The notes beneath the pieces were generated by a model, which was given only the letters and a program-made list of their open reading frames with translations, was not told the DNA's origin and ran no database searches. From positions 1-45,361 of the forward strand of contig JBAWZF010000021.1 of assembly GCA_037143175.1 (NCBI GenBank): DNA of 45,361 bases, in the 5' to 3' direction. This DNA is from a bacterium (GTDB lineage: Bacteria; Verrucomicrobiota; Kiritimatiellia; CAIKKV01; CAITUY01). Positions 33,648 through 42,062 of this stretch are shown here, piece by piece. The first letter of the stretch is position 1; each line of letters begins with the position of its first letter. Position numbers and translations under genes: made by a program.

Positions 33648-36600
33648 ATGAATATTCAATTATGCGCCTGGTTGGTCTGGGTTTTATGTTGTTTGATGCC
33701 GATATTTTCATTGGCTTCTTCGCAAACAGTGACGGTTGCCGTTTTGATGGACTCTCGGAATTATACGCTTGCTGTATCATCAGTTCGCGGGTCGCCAGTT
33801 CCTTCGGCAGGGACGAATCTCTATGCTTGGCGTTCAGCGGTGACCTGCTCGGTTTCCTCCGTTGTCGTGTCTGGCATAAACTGGCGTTCAACAGGCTGGT
33901 CTGGAACAGGCTCGATTCCCTTATCAGGCACTACGAACACAACGGGTTTGGTTGTTCTATCCAATCTAGTGTCTTCGATTACTTGGAATTGGGCGAATTT
34001 GTTCGTGATTACGAATGTTTCTGCAGCCCAGCGTCAGGGCACAAAATTAGTGGATATTACCTACGATTTGATCAGTGATGCCTCCAATGCGGCACCAATC
34101 TCGCTAGTCGTGGCGAACAATGGAACCAACATATCGGCCATCACTTTTTCCGGGGCTATTGGTGCGGATGTTTTACCAGGAACCGGAAACGTGATCGTTT
34201 GGAATGCAGGGACTGATTGGAATGGTAGTATTGCAGAACTAAATTTTGCCGTGAGGCATACGTCCGTGACGCAATTGGTTTCGGCTGGTAGTGCTCTTGT
34301 TGACTCTCGGAATTATACGCTTGCTGTATCATCAGTTCGCGGGTCGCCAGTTCCTTCGGCAGGGACGAATCTCTATGCTTGGCGTTCAGCGGTGACCTGC
34401 TCGGTTTCCTCCGTTGTCGTGTCTGGCATAAACTGGCGTTCAACAGGCTGGTCTGGAACAGGCTCGATTCCCTTATCAGGCACTACGAACACAACGGGTT
34501 TGGTTGTTCTATCCAATCTAGTGTCTTCGATTACTTGGAATTGGGCGAATTTGTTCGTGATTACGAATGTTTCTGCAGCCCAGCGTCAGGGCACAAAATT
34601 AGTGGATATTACCTACGATTTGATCAGTGATGCCTCCAATGCGGCACCAATCTCGCTAGTCGTGGCGAACAATGGAACCAACATATCGGCCATCACTTTT
34701 TCCGGGGCTATTGGTGCGGATGTTTTACCAGGAACCGGAAACGTGATCGTTTGGAATGCAGGGACTGATTGGAATGGCAGTATTGCAGAACTAAATTTTG
34801 CCGTGAGGCATGCGTCCGTGACGCAATTGGTTTCCGTTTGTAAAACCTGGATAAATACATATGGATCGATAACGAACCTTGCGGCCGTTCAGCGACCTGG
34901 AACAAAGCTGGTGGACATTGTTTACGACATAATCAGTGCTGTTTCCAATGGTGCTCCAATTTCTCTTGTGGTGACATCTAATGGCGTCGCACTTCCAATC
35001 AACGTTGTTTCTGGGGCTATCGGCACGAATGTTACGCCCGGGATAGGCAAGTCACTCGTTTGGAATGCGGGAACCAACTGGAATGGGAATGCCGGGCAAT
35101 TGGGATTCATGGTGTATTATACAACAGCTCCACAATTCACATCTTCCAGCAGTTGTGGTGTAGATTCCCGGAATTATATCTTCTCGGTGAGTTCGATGCG
35201 AGGGTCACCTATACCTGCCGTCAATACATACTCAAACTTCAATTGGAAATCTACCGTTACGGCATCAGTTTCGTCCGTTGCTGGATACACTCCTATCGGT
35301 TGGTTAGGAACGGGATCGGTGCCGGCCACTGGATCAACCAACAATACTGGAATCATTGTTCTAACAAATCTTCTATCATCAATAAATTGGAACTGGATAA
35401 CCAACACATATGGGGTGACCTTCAATCCTCAGGGTGGTACCACGCCCGCGCCAACCTCAAAACTTGTGATCTACAACGAGCCCTACGGAAGTCTGCCAAG
35501 CATAACGCGTGAGTGGTACAATTTCGATGGTTGGTGGACCGCTCCATCAGCTGGCACCCTGGTGACCGCAGGAACAGTGGTTAGCGCTCCGATATTGTAT
35601 GGCTATAGTTATAGTGTTAACCCATCGGCGCTTTATCCGGACAGCTCCGGAAACAAGCTGACTGATGGCATGGCACTCGTTCCGGTTTGGGGGGGCTCGA
35701 TTGCTGCCGATGGGAATTCAACAGTAGGTTGGCAGAATGTTAATCCAAGCATCTCATTTGTTTTTACGGGAGCGGTAAATGTCTCAGAGATCAAGATTTG
35801 GGCGGCAGACAGCGACAATGCCTCAGGTGTTGGGCTGCCAACACAAATTACTGTTTCGACCCCTGTAGGTTACAGTAGAACCTTCTCTGTGACTAATCCG
35901 GCGGGAAGTGGTAGCACAGTTGAGCTTGCGTTGGGTGGCATTAATACGGTCAGTGACAGATTTAATATTTCGGCGACACGAGGTTCTGAATGGACAATGT
36001 TTTCGGAGATTGAACTACGAGGAACTCCCGAGTCGCAGTTTGAAGCTCATGAAGCATCCCTCTATGCTCACTGGACACTTGTCACACAGATGATCACTGG
36101 CGTCGTTGCTGGCGGCATAGAAAAGCCGGGGAAAATTCGGGTTGTGGCGATGCTTACCTCAACGGACTCTGATATGAAGTCCACCAACAATATGCAGTAC
36201 AGCACTATAGTGACGGGAGGTTGGTTTTCGATTCAAGGAGTTCCGGTCCTCTCGGACTACTGGGTGAGAGCTTTCATTGATTCAAACGATGACGGTGTCT
36301 GGAGCCCCACTGAGCCAATTGGATCCTATGCAGGCAATCCCATTCATCTAACCAATAATGTTGCTGGTGCTAATATCACAATGGGTTACGGGGACTGGGA
36401 TGGAGATGGAATACCTGATGATGAGGAAGCCTTTGTTCTGATGACAGATCCTAAAAATTCATCAAGCCCAATTCAGGTTGATGATGATGGGCCTAACGAC
36501 CCCGTTCCTGGAGATCCCGAAACAAGTGCCCCTTATGAAAATGGAACTCAATACCATCCCTATGATTCGATCCAGAAGGCAATCAATGTGGCGCCAAGTG

Positions 36601-39521
36601 GTTCCGTCATTGTGGTAATGGATGGGTCATATTCCGGGGTTGGCAATCAGGATATCACCACGAAGGGGAAACCCATAACCGTTCGTTCGAGGCATGGCTA
36701 TAACTCGGCAGTGATTGACGCGGCAAGCGTCAACAGTGGGTTTATCTGTGCCAGCAATGAGACCGCCCTGACGGTCATCAAAGGGTTTACCATTCACACA
36801 TGGGCATCATTCTTTGGGCAACCAGGCGTTCTGTGTAGAAAGGCAAGTCCGTCAATCGAGGATTGCAGGATATGGGATTGCGGGGTAGCTGGGATCTATT
36901 GCACCAACCAGGCGAACCCCATCATCCGTCGGACGATTATCGAGGCAAATGCAGGGGGCGTTGTCTGTTATGGCAGTTCGCCGACCTTGGACAGCTGTCT
37001 TATTCAGTCAAATTTCTCGGGCCGCGGAGCCGGAGTGTATATGGAAAACAATTCGAACCCGTATCTCGTGAATTCGCTTATCGTGAGAAACCGTAGCACC
37101 AACGATGGTGGCGGCCTCTACGTGGGCACGGGATGCAGTCCAACCGGTATTAATTGTACGGTGGCGTATAATGTTGCCACGAATCGTGGCAGTGCTCTGT
37201 CGACAGTAGGGGCTCCCTTGTTCAAGAATTTCATTGTTTGGGGTAATTCCGATGCTGCGTCCGATCCAATTGACCTTCAGGCGGCGGCAACGTTTACTTA
37301 CAGTTGCGTTCAGGAGTTTCACCCCGGAACCGGCAACATGACGACCGACCCCATGTTTGTAAGTGGTGTCGGTTATCAATTGCAGGCAAATTCACCCTGT
37401 ATCGACGCCGGAACCTCTGTCGGTGCTCCGGCTCTCGATTACGCGGGTCAAATAAGGCCTTTGGATGGAGATGGTAATGGGAATGCCGTTGTAGACATTG
37501 GCGCTTACGAACAGGCTGAGTACATATATGTCTGCACGAATGCGATGACTCACTATGTTTCGGCCAGTTCAATTTCGCCGCAAATTCCTTATACGAATTG
37601 GGCAACGGCCGCACAACGCATACAGAGTGCCGTTGATGTGGCGTACCCTGGCTCACTGATTATGGTCAGCAACGGCGTCTATGTATCAGGTGGGCGAGTG
37701 GCGCGTGGTTCTCTGACAAACCGCGTGGCTATCACCAAGACCATCACGGTACAAAGTGTTAGCGGCCCTGGAGCAACGATCATTCAGGGTTTAGGTCCGC
37801 ATGGTGATGCGGCAATACGCTGTGTGTATTTGGGGACCAACGCGGTCTTGTCTGGATTTACCCTCACGAACGGGGCAACCCGGGGATATAGTGGAGATCA
37901 TGCTTTGGAGCAGGCTGGTGGTGGGGCATGGTTGGAGCCGTCGGGTGTATTGACTAACTGCGTTATCATTGGGAATTCGGCAAATGATGATGGTGGCGGT
38001 GTGTCTGGAGGCACGCTTAATAATTGCGCGTTGATCGGCAATTCTGCCGGTTACAACTACAGTTCAGGAGGCGGCGCAATAAATTCCACAATGAACAATT
38101 GCACGCTGACAAGAAACTCGGCTTTTTCTGGTGGTGGCGCGGCGGGAAGTATTCTCAATAAATGCATATTGTCCAGCAATTCAGTTGAGCATCCGACAGG
38201 TCCTGGAGGCGGAGATTCATGGGGTGGTGGTGTTAAAGACTGCACGTTGTATAGCTGTCTGTTGACCGGCAATTCCTCAGGATATGCCGGTGGTGGTTCC
38301 GTGGGTGGTTCTCTGACCAACTGCACATTGATCGGGAACTCAGCAGGTGTTGGTGGAGGTGCATACGGAAGCACTCTGAACAACAGTATTGTCTATTTCA
38401 ATGTAGCACCATCCGCGCCGAACTATTCTGGCACCAGTCTTGACTATAGCTGCACTACTCCATTGCCAGCGGGGGCTGGGAATATTGCTGACGAACCTCT
38501 GTTTGTAAATCCGGGTTCTGGGAACTACAGGCTGCAAACGGGATCCTTCTGTATCAATGCTGGATCAAATCAGTCCTGGATGACTAGCTCAAAAGATTTG
38601 GGTGGCAATCCGCGTGTTTCCGTTGATGGCATTGTGGACATGGGGAGTTATGAGTATGTACCCGGGCTGCAGTACTCATTGACCATCTCAATGCCCCCCT
38701 ATGCTGGTGGTTTTCCGCAAGCCGGAACGCGACTTTTTGATGTTGGTGCTTCTGTAAATGTAGTTATTACCAATTCACCTGTCATTTTAGGCGGAACCAC
38801 CCAATTTGCCTGTAAGGGGTGGACAGGGACCGGTAGCGTTTCAGCAAGTGGAGCTACAACAAACGTCGGTACTATAACGATAACCAATCACACAACAGTG
38901 ACGTGGCTTTGGAGCACAAATTACTGGCTGCAAACGAGCGCGACAGGTAATGGGGCAGTTAACACCAATAACTCATGGCTCGCATCAGGTGCGAATATTG
39001 AATTGACCGCAACTCCTGAGAGTTACTTCACTTTCTGGACTTGGCAGGGCCAGACGAACGGCTGCACAATCGAGAGCAACAGGATAACAGTAATTATGAA
39101 CGCTTCCCGTGCGATTACGGCGGTTTTCAATGTGCAGCTAGTGACCAACAATGTCCCTAAGTGGTGGCTTGCTCAGTCTGGCCTCACGAACTTCAATGTG
39201 GACGCCATGCGGGATGTTGATAATGACGGAATGCTGACTTGGCAAGAATGGGTTGCGGGAAGTGATCCCACGAACATCAACTCCGTATTCCACTTCACAA
39301 GCGCTAATGGCACGTTTGGCCAAGGCATGATTGTCCGCTGGCCGAGCATCTCGAATCGGTTCTACAACCTCAGTCGGTCGACAAACCTGATGGTGGGCAC
39401 AAACGCATTCACTATTCTTCCCGGTGCCAGTAATATGCCAACTACGCCATCGCAGAACATATACACTGACGTGGTGCAGGGAGTCGGGCCGTATTTTTAC
39501 AGGATTGACGTTCGGGAATAA
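33648..39521 (+). CDS. Giant secreted beta-helix adhesin-like protein, 1957 residues
   Basis: Signal peptide (to about residue 24), then modules. Two nearly identical 184-residue units at 35-218 and 219-402, each an InlB-divergent-like part plus a GTKLVDI part. A third GTKLVDI part about 405-500 and a third InlB-like part about 505-585. A Listeria/Bacteroides-type repeat from 587 (FNPQGGTTPAPTSK, REWYNFDGWWTAPSAG) interrupted by a discoidin-like segment about 664-790 and resuming at SLYAHW near 801. A calcium-type DWDGDGIPDDEE near 916. Two right-handed beta-helix regions about 964-1287 and 1317-1670. InlB-like repeats 1674-1827. A C-terminal VPKWWLAQSG module with EF-hand-like DVDNDGMLTWQEW. 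No enzyme motif and no ribosome site before ATG. Confidence 0.88.
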   Translation: MNIQLCAWLVWVLCCLMPIFSLASSQTVTVAVLMDSRNYTLAVSSVRGSPVPSAGTNLYAWRSAVTCSVSSVVVSGINWRSTGWSGTGSIPLSGTTNTTGLVVLSNLVSSITWNWANLFVITNVSAAQRQGTKLVDITYDLISDASNAAPISLVVANNGTNISAITFSGAIGADVLPGTGNVIVWNAGTDWNGSIAELNFAVRHTSVTQLVSAGSALVDSRNYTLAVSSVRGSPVPSAGTNLYAWRSAVTCSVSSVVVSGINWRSTGWSGTGSIPLSGTTNTTGLVVLSNLVSSITWNWANLFVITNVSAAQRQGTKLVDITYDLISDASNAAPISLVVANNGTNISAITFSGAIGADVLPGTGNVIVWNAGTDWNGSIAELNFAVRHASVTQLVSVCKTWINTYGSITNLAAVQRPGTKLVDIVYDIISAVSNGAPISLVVTSNGVALPINVVSGAIGTNVTPGIGKSLVWNAGTNWNGNAGQLGFMVYYTTAPQFTSSSSCGVDSRNYIFSVSSMRGSPIPAVNTYSNFNWKSTVTASVSSVAGYTPIGWLGTGSVPATGSTNNTGIIVLTNLLSSINWNWITNTYGVTFNPQGGTTPAPTSKLVIYNEPYGSLPSITREWYNFDGWWTAPSAGTLVTAGTVVSAPILYGYSYSVNPSALYPDSSGNKLTDGMALVPVWGGSIAADGNSTVGWQNVNPSISFVFTGAVNVSEIKIWAADSDNASGVGLPTQITVSTPVGYSRTFSVTNPAGSGSTVELALGGINTVSDRFNISATRGSEWTMFSEIELRGTPESQFEAHEASLYAHWTLVTQMITGVVAGGIEKPGKIRVVAMLTSTDSDMKSTNNMQYSTIVTGGWFSIQGVPVLSDYWVRAFIDSNDDGVWSPTEPIGSYAGNPIHLTNNVAGANITMGYGDWDGDGIPDDEEAFVLMTDPKNSSSPIQVDDDGPNDPVPGDPETSAPYENGTQYHPYDSIQKAINVAPSGSVIVVMDGSYSGVGNQDITTKGKPITVRSRHGYNSAVIDAASVNSGFICASNETALTVIKGFTIHTWASFFGQPGVLCRKASPSIEDCRIWDCGVAGIYCTNQANPIIRRTIIEANAGGVVCYGSSPTLDSCLIQSNFSGRGAGVYMENNSNPYLVNSLIVRNRSTNDGGGLYVGTGCSPTGINCTVAYNVATNRGSALSTVGAPLFKNFIVWGNSDAASDPIDLQAAATFTYSCVQEFHPGTGNMTTDPMFVSGVGYQLQANSPCIDAGTSVGAPALDYAGQIRPLDGDGNGNAVVDIGAYEQAEYIYVCTNAMTHYVSASSISPQIPYTNWATAAQRIQSAVDVAYPGSLIMVSNGVYVSGGRVARGSLTNRVAITKTITVQSVSGPGATIIQGLGPHGDAAIRCVYLGTNAVLSGFTLTNGATRGYSGDHALEQAGGGAWLEPSGVLTNCVIIGNSANDDGGGVSGGTLNNCALIGNSAGYNYSSGGGAINSTMNNCTLTRNSAFSGGGAAGSILNKCILSSNSVEHPTGPGGGDSWGGGVKDCTLYSCLLTGNSSGYAGGGSVGGSLTNCTLIGNSAGVGGGAYGSTLNNSIVYFNVAPSAPNYSGTSLDYSCTTPLPAGAGNIADEPLFVNPGSGNYRLQTGSFCINAGSNQSWMTSSKDLGGNPRVSVDGIVDMGSYEYVPGLQYSLTISMPPYAGGFPQAGTRLFDVGASVNVVITNSPVILGGTTQFACKGWTGTGSVSASGATTNVGTITITNHTTVTWLWSTNYWLQTSATGNGAVNTNNSWLASGANIELTATPESYFTFWTWQGQTNGCTIESNRITVIMNASRAITAVFNVQLVTNNVPKWWLAQSGLTNFNVDAMRDVDNDGMLTWQEWVAGSDPTNINSVFHFTSANGTFGQGMIVRWPSISNRFYNLSRSTNLMVGTNAFTILPGASNMPTTPSQNIYTDVVQGVGPYFYRIDVRE
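33750..34853 (+). repeat. Near-perfect 552-bp tandem duplication
   Basis: Unit one begins at 33750 and unit two at 34302. By eye the first 533 bases of each differ at only two positions (GGTAGTATT/GGCAGTATT and CATACGTCC/CATGCGTCC); they diverge over the last 19 or so. The period of 184 codons keeps the frame, so the duplication is recent and in use. Confidence 0.93.
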
Positions 39522-39740
39522 ATCTTTTGTGTACTGCCTTCATTTTGCCTCATGGTATCGTCTATCGACGACATATATTGTTTCAAGCCTGTATTTCGCG
39601 CCCAGTTTTCTTTGACCCGCTGCGTCACTTTACCGCTTTGGACCGATCTGGACACCTGAAAATGGGCAGATATTGCATGGCGGTTTGGTAGTCACTGCTT
39701 TTTTCGTGACTTCGGTGAGTTGGGGGGATAATTTATCGAA
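39522..39740. other. Intergenic stretch between the giant gene and the MNT/HEPN pair
   Basis: 219 bases without a gene, clear promoter or hairpin terminator. A G-run (GGGGGG at about 39721-39727) lies upstream of the nucleotidyltransferase start and may act as its ribosome site at a long distance. Confidence 0.35.
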
Positions 39741-40061
39741 ATGGTTCAGATGAGACAAATTCGTGATTGGAGCCGGTGTTTGGCGAAACAATTCAAGCCG
39801 GAACGTATTATATTGTTTGGTTCATACGCCTACGGAAAGCCGCGCGAGGATTCCGATGTGGATCTACTGGTGGTGCTCCGTCACGAATCCGTCGCCGCAA
39901 AAGCGGCATCCGATATCCGGATGGCGCTTCCGCATGATGTTTCTATCGATGTCATTGTTCGATCTCCTGAGAAATTCCGCGAGCGGTTGAAAATGAAAGA
40001 CTTTTTCATGCGGGATATTGCGGAGAAAGGGCTTGTGCTGTATGAAGCGCGAAGTCATTGA
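39741..40061 (+). CDS. MNT-domain nucleotidyltransferase (putative antitoxin)
   Basis: A 106-residue minimal nucleotidyltransferase. The hallmark GS-X10-DxD is complete: Gly27-Ser28 in LFGSYAYGK and Asp39-Val-Asp41 in DSDVDLLVVL, with a later Asp in SIDVIVRSPEKF as the third carboxylate. In MntA/HepT systems such proteins neutralise the HEPN partner by adding AMP. The next gene encodes a HEPN protein and overlaps this one by 20 bases, so the pair is a typical module. ATG 39750 is an alternative start. Confidence 0.9.
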   Translation: MVQMRQIRDWSRCLAKQFKPERIILFGSYAYGKPREDSDVDLLVVLRHESVAAKAASDIRMALPHDVSIDVIVRSPEKFRERLKMKDFFMRDIAEKGLVLYEARSH

Positions 40062-40428
40062 ATGGGTCGATAAAGCTGAGGGCGATTTCATAAGCGCCAA
40101 GCGGGAGTGCCGGGCACGCAAAATGCCGAATTTTGATGCCGCGTGTTTTCACGCTCAGCAATCTGCCGAGAAATATCTCAAAGCATATTTGCAGGAATTG
40201 AATATCCCCATACCGAAGACTCACGATCTCGTGCGCCTGCTCAGCGAAATCCCCCCAACTCCTGCGCTGGATGTCCTGCGCTCGGGAATGGCCACACTGA
40301 CCGCTTATGCCGTCGAATTTCGTTATCCAGGCGAATGTGCGTCTCAGGAAGTCGCGAAGGAAGCGATTACGTTGAGTGGCGCTGTTCGGGATGAACTTCG
40401 ACATTTGCTTTCCTTGTCTGTACGTTAA
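40042..40428 (+). CDS. HEPN-domain protein (COG2250-like), partner of the MNT protein
   Basis: A 128-residue all-helical HEPN protein from ATG 40042 (the frame is open from 40018). The core motif ACFHAQQSAEKYLKAYLQEL at about 35-54 is typical of COG2250, followed by KTHDLVRLLSEIP. I find no Arg-X4-6-His motif, the RNase signature of toxic HEPN proteins such as HepT, so ribonuclease activity is not supported by sequence; binding or regulatory roles remain possible. It overlaps the MNT gene by 20 bases, implying coupled translation. Its stop overlaps that of a truncated AraC gene on the other strand. Confidence 0.85.
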   Translation: MKREVIEWVDKAEGDFISAKRECRARKMPNFDAACFHAQQSAEKYLKAYLQELNIPIPKTHDLVRLLSEIPPTPALDVLRSGMATLTAYAVEFRYPGECASQEVAKEAITLSGAVRDELRHLLSLSVR

Positions 40429-40571
40429 GGTGGGATGAAACAACGGGGAGTCTTTTCCCAAAAGCGCTTAAAAGTTTTGGAGAAATGGAAGGCGTCGTAA
40501 TATCCCAGCCGATCCGCGTATTGAATCATGCGAATTCCCGTTGTGCGTGGTATGTAATAATATGTGCAGGA
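40425..40571 (-). pseudogene. C-terminal fragment of an AraC-family regulator
   Basis: A 48-codon open frame on the minus strand between TAA 40574-40572 and TAA 40427-40425 reads RTTGIRMIQYADRLGYYDAF followed by HFSKTFKRFWEKTPRCF. This is the second helix-turn-helix and closing signature of AraC/XylS regulators. The N-terminal part and first helix-turn-helix are missing, and the sugar-isomerase gene begins 85 bases beyond. So this is a remnant, possibly of a regulator that once controlled that gene. Confidence 0.8.
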
Positions 40572-40655
40572 TTATACATTAAATAGTTTTCTTGTCCATT
40601 CCGCGACGGGCGGCTTTATGGCAGACTGAATGCATAACCCAAAGGACATACTGTA

Positions 40656-42062
40656 ATGAAAAATAAACCGGTGACTTTTGCTCTCTATTTTGGCAATCGT
40701 GGCTTTTTTCCTGAAAAATTGATCTCGGGAGCCCGGACAGAACTGACTACGGTTCTGAAAAAGCTCGGATACGGAAGCTTGGTGATGGATGAATCGATCA
40801 CCAAGTTCGGTGCCGTGGAGGGAACCGGGGAAGGTCTAAAATACGCGCAATTTCTTGAAGAGAACCGCGGTAAATATGATGGTGTAATTCTCTGTCTGCC
40901 GAATTTTGGCGATGAAACCGGTGCCATTGCCGCACTTCAGGACTGCGGGGTGCCGATCTTGATTCAGGCCTATCCCGACGAGTTGGGGAAAATGGGTTTT
41001 GCCGACCGGCGTGATGCGTTTTGCGGGAAGTTTTCCGTGATGGACGTGTTCTGTCAGTACGGACTGCCATTCACCACGTTCCAGCCCCATACCGTGGCCC
41101 CGACAAGTAAGACGTTTGAAATCCATATTCATCAGTTCGCCGCCGTTTGCCGTGTGACCAACCAGATGAAACGCATGACGGTTGGTGCCATCGGTGCGCG
41201 TACGACTGCCTTTAAAACGGTGCGTTTTGATGAGCTGACACTGCAGCGCCTCGGCATCACGACAGAGGCGCTTGACCTCTCGGAAGTGTTCATGCGGATT
41301 CGGGATGTCAAGACGGGCAGCGATCAGTTTATTGCAAAGGCCGAACGGCTGAAAAACTACACCAACTGGACGAAGATCCCGAAAGAAAAGTTTGAGACCC
41401 TCAGTAAACTCGGTGTTGTTCTAGATGATATCATGAATGATTACCACATGGACTGTATGGCCTTGCGCTGCTGGATTGAGCTCGAAAAAGAGCTCGGCGT
41501 GGCCCCTTGTGTGATTATCAGTGAGATGAATGATCGCGGCATCGTTTCCGCCTGCGAACTTGATGTTTGTAATGCGGTACCGATGTATGCGTTATCGCTG
41601 GCATCCCAACGCCCCGCAACCTGCCTTGATTGGAACAATAATTATGGGGATGATCCTGACAAGTGTGTGCTTTTCCATTGCGGCCCGGTTCCCCAGAGCC
41701 TGATGACGGGAAAAGGCCAGGTGGTTGACCATCCGATGTTTGCCAAGGCCTTGGGGGCCGGGTGTGGATGGGGGTGCAATGTGGGTCGCATCGCACCATC
41801 ACCAATGACGTTTGCCAGCGCCAAAACGGCGGAGGGAAAACTCTGGTGTTATCTTGGCCAGGGTGAGTTTACAACCGACAAATTGGCGGATGATTATTTC
41901 GGGTGTGCCGGCGTGGTCCGGATTGAAAACCTGCAAAACGCACTGGAGTACATCGGGCACGAAGGGTATCGCCATCATGTAGGGGTTACCCCAGGGCATG
42001 TGGCGGCGGCTGTTCACGAAGCCTTCACCAAGTATCTGCGTTTCGAATTGAAAGCCCTATGA
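40656..42062 (+). CDS. L-fucose/L-arabinose isomerase family protein
   Basis: A 468-residue protein with the fold order of the FucI/AraA sugar isomerases: an N-terminal Rossmann-like part (VTFALYFGNRGFFPEKLIS; YDGVILCLPNFGDETGAIAAL), a middle part (IGARTTAFKTVRFDEL), and a C-terminal part with LDWNNNYGDDPDKCVLFHCGPVPQ and a late HHVGVTPGHVA, which would carry metal and substrate ligands. Assignment to a particular sugar is not possible. AAAGGA lies nine bases upstream of ATG. No kinase, aldolase or transporter for the product is adjacent, and the neighbouring AraC gene is only a fragment. Its last six bases overlap the lpxB stop tail to tail. Confidence 0.82.
   Translation: MKNKPVTFALYFGNRGFFPEKLISGARTELTTVLKKLGYGSLVMDESITKFGAVEGTGEGLKYAQFLEENRGKYDGVILCLPNFGDETGAIAALQDCGVPILIQAYPDELGKMGFADRRDAFCGKFSVMDVFCQYGLPFTTFQPHTVAPTSKTFEIHIHQFAAVCRVTNQMKRMTVGAIGARTTAFKTVRFDELTLQRLGITTEALDLSEVFMRIRDVKTGSDQFIAKAERLKNYTNWTKIPKEKFETLSKLGVVLDDIMNDYHMDCMALRCWIELEKELGVAPCVIISEMNDRGIVSACELDVCNAVPMYALSLASQRPATCLDWNNNYGDDPDKCVLFHCGPVPQSLMTGKGQVVDHPMFAKALGAGCGWGCNVGRIAPSPMTFASAKTAEGKLWCYLGQGEFTTDKLADDYFGCAGVVRIENLQNALEYIGHEGYRHHVGVTPGHVAAAVHEAFTKYLRFELKAL

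Noticed and set aside
33646-34905. Repeated minus-strand open frames within the duplicated units
   Set aside because: They recur only because the DNA is duplicated, and are antisense to a coherent secreted protein.
37900-38400. Possible CRISPR-like regular repeats
   Set aside because: The near-repeats are short, variable and in frame, encoding Gly/Asn-rich rungs of a beta-helix; there are no identical repeats with unique spacers.
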